Assembly (NCBI RefSeq): GCF_963082655.1
Contig: NC_081552.1
Span: 6,200,648 to 6,264,647 of the forward strand
Origin: Stomoxys calcitrans
Lineage: Eukaryota > Arthropoda > Insecta > Diptera > Muscidae
Reading direction: 5' to 3'
DNA: 64,000 nucleotides
Numbering within the stretch: the first letter of the stretch is position 1; each line of letters starts with the position of its first letter. Below the pieces are notes generated by a model. It saw nothing but the letters and a program-made list of their open reading frames with translations, searched no databases and was not told the origin of the DNA. The position numbers were made by a program, and so were the translations under genes. This document shows positions 60,001-64,000 of the stretch, piece after piece.

Positions 60001-60911
60001 GTTACGCTAGAAACATTGTAGCAATTTGCACCATGAAGGGTTATGTATGTTACGTTTTAAAGTAAAATAAATCTACACAATAAAGATACTACTGTATTGT
60101 GGTCTCAGCCGATTATTAGAGTTTCGTTATGTTCATGATATTGAAATTCCATTCAGGATTCACTGAATAAGGTTAAGCCAAGCAATCAGCCGACATAATT
60201 TTTTTTTTTAATTTTTGACACCACTTGGCATTGAGGATGTCTACTTGTTCTCTTTTTACTTTCATTCTTTGTTTACGTGTTCTCCTATATGATGACATTT
60301 TCAATCGCCATATTTGACATCCATAATGATGTTCATGGGGCGTATCCACTTTATGTTTTCGCAGGTGACCTAACCTTCTATTGGCGAATCCTGAATTTCA
60401 TTAAAGTTTGATAAAATATTCCTAAAAAACTATGTGAAAAATAGCTTGACTTGTGTTAGTTATGTCTGGGAAAGTTTTCCAGATGAGCTTTCAGAAATAA
60501 TTATTTCGCTAAGTTTTATTTTAAATAATATTGGTCAATATTTGCCATCATCGCGAGTACACAGAATAATTCCGAACCTCCCATATAGATACAATTTATA
60601 ACTGCAGGTTGCAAGAAGTCAACGAATAGCTTAACATTCAGGTTCGTTAAGTAAAAAATGTATCGTTAGTAACAAAACTACAGAGAAGAAAAATTATTAT
60701 AAATAAGAATTGAGAGATTTGTTATGCTTTTGCTTTTGTTCAACTTCATGCGAAACCAGCGATTAAATTTGTTGTCTGACTATGTCAAAACTATGCAGAT
60801 GGAATACTTTTATGAACTCCTATCGTGTCTTCATAGTTTCCGCCAAAACAATTTTTCTTTAAATCCTTTAATTTTTCTTTCTATATACTTGAATATTTAA
60901 TATTATCTTAC

Positions 60912-61098
60912 CTTCTTTTCGGGTTTTGGTTTTGGCACATCCTTTTTCTTCTTGCGTGGCGGTATTCGTCCATTAAACTCCTGCAATCGTTCACGACCCG
61001 CAGTAAAATTGTCATAGCGATCATCAAATTCATCCCAACTTGTCTCATGTTCACTCTGATATTCACGTTCATCTTCACCAGTTGAGGTCAAGCGTGAT
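60912..61098 (-). CDS. Internal coding exon, acidic then lysine-rich
   Basis: Minus strand: acceptor 'catgatcatgcag' before 61098 and donor 'gaag|gtaagataa' at 60911. The exon is 187 nt, one base completing an AGA codon shared with the upstream exon, then 62 codons. It encodes SRLTSTGEDEREYQSEHETS, WDEFDDRYDNF, GRERLQEFNGRIPPRKKKK and a PKPKPEKK end. The peptide is charged and probably disordered. The open frame, codon phase on both sides and good splice sites support a real exon. The protein is not identified. Confidence 0.75.
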
Positions 61099-61630
61099 CT
61101 GCATGATCATAGAGAGGATGTGTGGGAAAAGAAAATAAAATAAAAAAATAATAATTAATTAAACATATATAGATGACGACATGTGATTAATAATGTTAAA
61201 TGGTCTCGGCGTATTGGACAACTCAAATTGATCGTTGATGAAGAAAAGGCAACTAACAAAACCACTGACAGAGGCACAAAAGCTTATCTTGAATTCTAGA
61301 CCAAATGCCATAAAGCATGTCTCAATACTTAGTCCTATGGTGGGCCGAGCGTTTGCTGCATTGGTGGTGATAATTAAATGTCTGTTTTGTAATTTCATGG
61401 GAGAATTAATATTTGAAGCATTAAACTCTTCGCTAATAAGAGAACGCCATTGGACTTTGTTTGAATTGTAGTAGCCTACAACCAGCCGTAAATGTCTGCT
61501 TGAGTAGCCTATTTAAGTAATAATGGCGCAGACAAGGCCGTCACCTATGTCTGCCATCGCTTTGAATGATGGGAAAAAATGCAAAAATGTAGACAGAATT
61601 TTGGATTAGTTTAAGATATGTAAGGCTTAC

Positions 61631-62087
61631 CTTCTGGCTGTGTCTGATAGACTTCGATGTAAATTTCTGTGAACAGCACCTCCGGATGGTCCCACCGCAC
61701 CCGCAGCAGTTGATGTGTTGGTATTGGCTGTGGTGGGTGTAGGTGGCGGGGTGTATTGGTAATAACCCGGTACACTGTGATTGTAAGTAAAATGTGGGTA
61801 ATGAGGATAATGCTGCTGATGTGGCTGGAGATAATGATGACTACTTTGGGAAACTGGCGGAGCTGATTGTGGCGCTTGAGACGTTTGAGCCGCCGCACTG
61901 GAACAGGTTGGTGCTGATTGATGAAAGAAATTCACCTCATCACCTGCGGCAAAACTAACGCTGGTGCGTGGTGTTCTGGGAGTGCTGCGGCTGCGTGGAA
62001 AGAACACTTCACCGCCCATATAAGCAGGACTGTAGACGGAGCATGAGGGGCTGGGTGGTGTGGGATACTGAAAAACGGGGGCACCAG
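61631..62087 (-). CDS. Internal coding exon, Ser/Pro/His-rich region
   Basis: Minus strand: acceptor 'cattttcttccag' before 62087 and donor 'gccagaag|gtaagcctt' at 61630. The 457-nt exon encodes about 152 residues without a stop. It starts GAPVFQYPTPPSPSC, has YMGGEVFFPRSRSTPRTPRT and a His/Gln/Tyr-rich HYLQPHQQHYPHYPHF. A TPPPTPTTANTNTSTAAG stretch follows, and it ends HRSLSDTARR. Low complexity suggests a disordered, perhaps phosphorylated, linker. It joins 60912-61098 through a split AG|A codon. More exons must lie upstream of the window's right edge. The gene is not recognised. Confidence 0.75.
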
Positions 62088-62344
62088 CTGGAAGAAAATG
62101 AAAAAAAAGGAAAATATGTAATTGAAAAATGACGAATAGAAAGAAATGTTGTTCACTTTTATTTGCAAAAAAAAGAATCCATTCATAAAGGTGTTATGCC
62201 TTAAGTCGTTAAAATTTAGAAAAACATCAATTATATGCTTAAGCATTTTATGTTTGAAGGTAATCATGAACTCTGAAGTCAGATATCTAGGGTTTCACTG
62301 ACCGTCGAATAAGCAACTAATCCCATCTGTGTCGATATAATAAT

Positions 62345-62469
62345 AACTTTAATGGGAGCTCTATCCAAACCTGAAGCGATTTTGATGCAATTGAACAGAG
62401 GCTTTCAGGTGATGAGTACAATATTACACACCAAATTTCGTGCAAATCGGCTAAACATTGTAGTAACTA
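62345..62469 (+). repeat. Short R1-like fragment
   Basis: 'aatgggagctctatccaaac', 'ctgaagcgattttgatgcaa' and 'accaaatttcgtgcaaatcg' resemble the last R1 unit. Weak, so other families remain possible. Confidence 0.4.
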
Positions 62470-63258
62470 CACCCTTGCACAGGTTCAGCGTCTTTGGGGC
62501 GGAGATCCTCGCGATCCTGAAGTCATTGAAGACAATGTTGATGCGTGAGCGACGACCAGATCAAACTGTCACGATATACGTGGACAGTCAGGCGGCGCTG
62601 AAGGCTCTGGCGTCGGGTCGCATGAGCTCAAAACAAGGTAGAAGATCTAAAGAGCTGTCAGGCTTTGCTGGTTCCCAGGTCATTAATGTGTGGCGGGGAA
62701 CGAAGCAGCCGACAGCTGGCCAGGAATGGATCGCTGATTGCCGCATATAGTGAGATCTCCACTGTGCAAGATTCTTGGTGGGCTGGAGGCCTTCCAGGAT
62801 GACTGCGCGAATATCTGTTTTCGTAGGGACCATCCGAATCATCTTGTGAACCTAGAGCGTGAGGTACAGCGCCGCAAGAGGGAACCTCTAGATAAAGCGG
62901 GTCTAGACAACATTAATGCAGATGACATCGGGTCAATGTAGTCCTTGAGGAACGACCGCCACATATGGCACTTGCAGACCCCCCGGCAAACCAGAGTAAT
63001 TCTGGCTCAATTATGATCCGCCAGGTGCAGGCGCTTAAACTCTTATAGAGAAAGGATTGATGTCAACGTGCAGGATGTGTGTGTGTCACAGTTATGACCT
63101 GGGATCACACGTCACCTGTTTAAATGCCCAGCCAGACCCATTCGTCTCAGATCCAGATCCCTCTGGACGTATCCCACTTTAGTCGCAGAGTTTCTGGATC
63201 TGGATATTCAACAAAATCAGGCAGACGAAAGCAAGAACAGAACACTCTCCTAAAATAA
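62470..63258 (+). mobile_element. Non-LTR retrotransposon 3' end (RNase H and Cys/His tail)
   Basis: RNase H text: FGAEILAILKSLKTM (about 62492-62536), then TIYVDSQAALKALASGRMSS (about 62572-62631) with the acidic residues E and D expected at the active site. Downstream PRQTRVILAQL (about 62981-63013), SYRERIDVNVQDVC and a decayed 'dlgshvtclnaqpdpf' match the Cys/His tail after RNase H in LINEs. It ends in 'aaaataacaataacaatta' (63252-63270), a simple 3' tail. 62738-62941 carries an open frame (LEAFQDDCANICFRRDHPNH) not accounted for by this order. Confidence 0.7.
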
Positions 63259-63264
63259 CAATAA

Positions 63265-64000
63265 CAATTAAAAAGGCGTTAAGTTCGATTGGGCTGAACT
63301 TTGGCTCACCCTTCCATGTTCCGATTTGGACCAAACACTAATAAGTATAAGTCATTGTTCACTTGTGCATAACAAAATATTGATCTTTTCAGCAGCTATA
63401 TCTAAGAATAAACCGATCTGAACCATATACCACACGGATGTCGAAAAGCCTAACATAAGTCAATGTTTCGATCTAAGCCAAATTGAATAAGAATATCGAA
63501 GGACCCAACACAACTCACTGTCCCTCATCTCGGCGCCATTAGACGATAAATGCACCTTTTATGGGCTCAAAACCTTATATCGAGAGATCGGACCGATCTG
63601 ATCCAAATTGAAGAATATCGAAGGGCCTAACACAACTCACTGTCACAAATTTCGGCGACATCGGACATTAAATGCGCCTTTTATAGACCCAAAACCTTAA
63701 ATCGAAATATCGATCAAAATGCAGAAAGATTTTGAGTGGCTTAATACAACTCACTGTCCCAAATTTCAGCAAAATCGGAGAACAAATGTGGCTTTTTTGG
63801 GCCTAAGGCCCTAAATCGGCGTATCGGTCTATATGACAGCTATATCCAAATCTGGACTGATCTGGACCAAATTGAAGAAGGAAGTCGAAGGGCACAACAC
63901 AATTCACTGTCCCAAATTTCAGCAAAATCGTTTAATAAATGTGGCTTTTATGTGCCTAGGACCCTAAATCGGCGGATCGGTCTACATGAGGGCTATATCA
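63265..64000 (+). repeat. R1-related repeat, 'actcactgtccc' subfamily, runs off the window
   Basis: The left end is 'aaaggcgttaagttcgattg', 'ggctgaactttggctcaccc'. Units 'aacacaactcactgtccctc', 'aatgcgccttttatagaccc' and 'taaatcggcgtatcggtcta' repeat about every 120 bp. It is the plus-oriented counterpart of 23765 and 29285. Confidence 0.75.

Larger units (their letters stand above)
45586..60911 (-). other. Large repeat-filled intron (inferred)
   Basis: This is the interval between the donor at 60911 ('aag|gtaagataa' on the minus strand) and the acceptor at 45586. It holds R1 (45815, 49600), R2 (47073), a mariner-type element (51987), a SINE (53878) and R4 (54257). Stretches 46790-47072, 50200-51980, 54605-55380 and 57100-60900 show nothing recognisable beyond AT-rich sequence. 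Other exons of the gene could hide here. Confidence 0.5.

Overview
The window looks like nuclear DNA of a calyptrate (muscid-type) fly. It is AT-rich with long A/T tracts, it contains spliced exons, and it is crowded with dispersed repeats. Their 'gatcggtttatatgggagct' and 'gtccgtccgtctgtctg' blocks are of a kind I associate with house fly, stable fly and horn fly genomes. The species cannot be fixed from sequence alone.

Host coding sequence was recognised only on the minus strand of the right half. Two adjoining exons (62087-61631 and 61098-60912) encode a Ser/Pro/His-rich, then acidic, then lysine-rich low-complexity protein region. About 15 kb downstream, past a repeat-filled intron, a terminal exon (45585-45508) supplies a hydrophobic C-terminus and a stop in the matching reading phase. 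Together they look like the 3' end of a gene for a tail-anchored or GPI-anchored protein that I do not recognise. The very AT-rich stretch below 45507 is probably its long 3' UTR and 3' flank.

The rest is mostly mobile DNA. R1 is an INE-1/DINE-1-like dispersed repeat with internal ~130-bp units and a near-palindromic end, present in more than 15 copies. R2 is an element built of degenerate ~130-bp minisatellite units (3162-5042 minus, 47073-49070 plus). R3 and R4 are two further dispersed families. There are three tRNA-derived SINE copies and relics of at least three non-LTR retrotransposon lineages (1-1487, 14693-15475, 26795-29170, 32650-33540, 62470-63258). There is also a decayed Ty1/copia element (33990-36055), several decayed mariner-type elements of one family (1492-1718, 13600-14105, 30166-30604, 51987-53612) and a different DDE transposase remnant (17553-17815).

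The best-preserved element is a 1640-bp Tc1-type transposon (21908-23547). It has an uninterrupted 342-residue DD34E transposase, perfect 27-bp terminal inverted repeats, TA duplications and a symmetric internal repeat at each end. By contrast most other elements are frameshifted, truncated or nested, which gives a readable order of insertion at 3072-5718 and 14222-15660.
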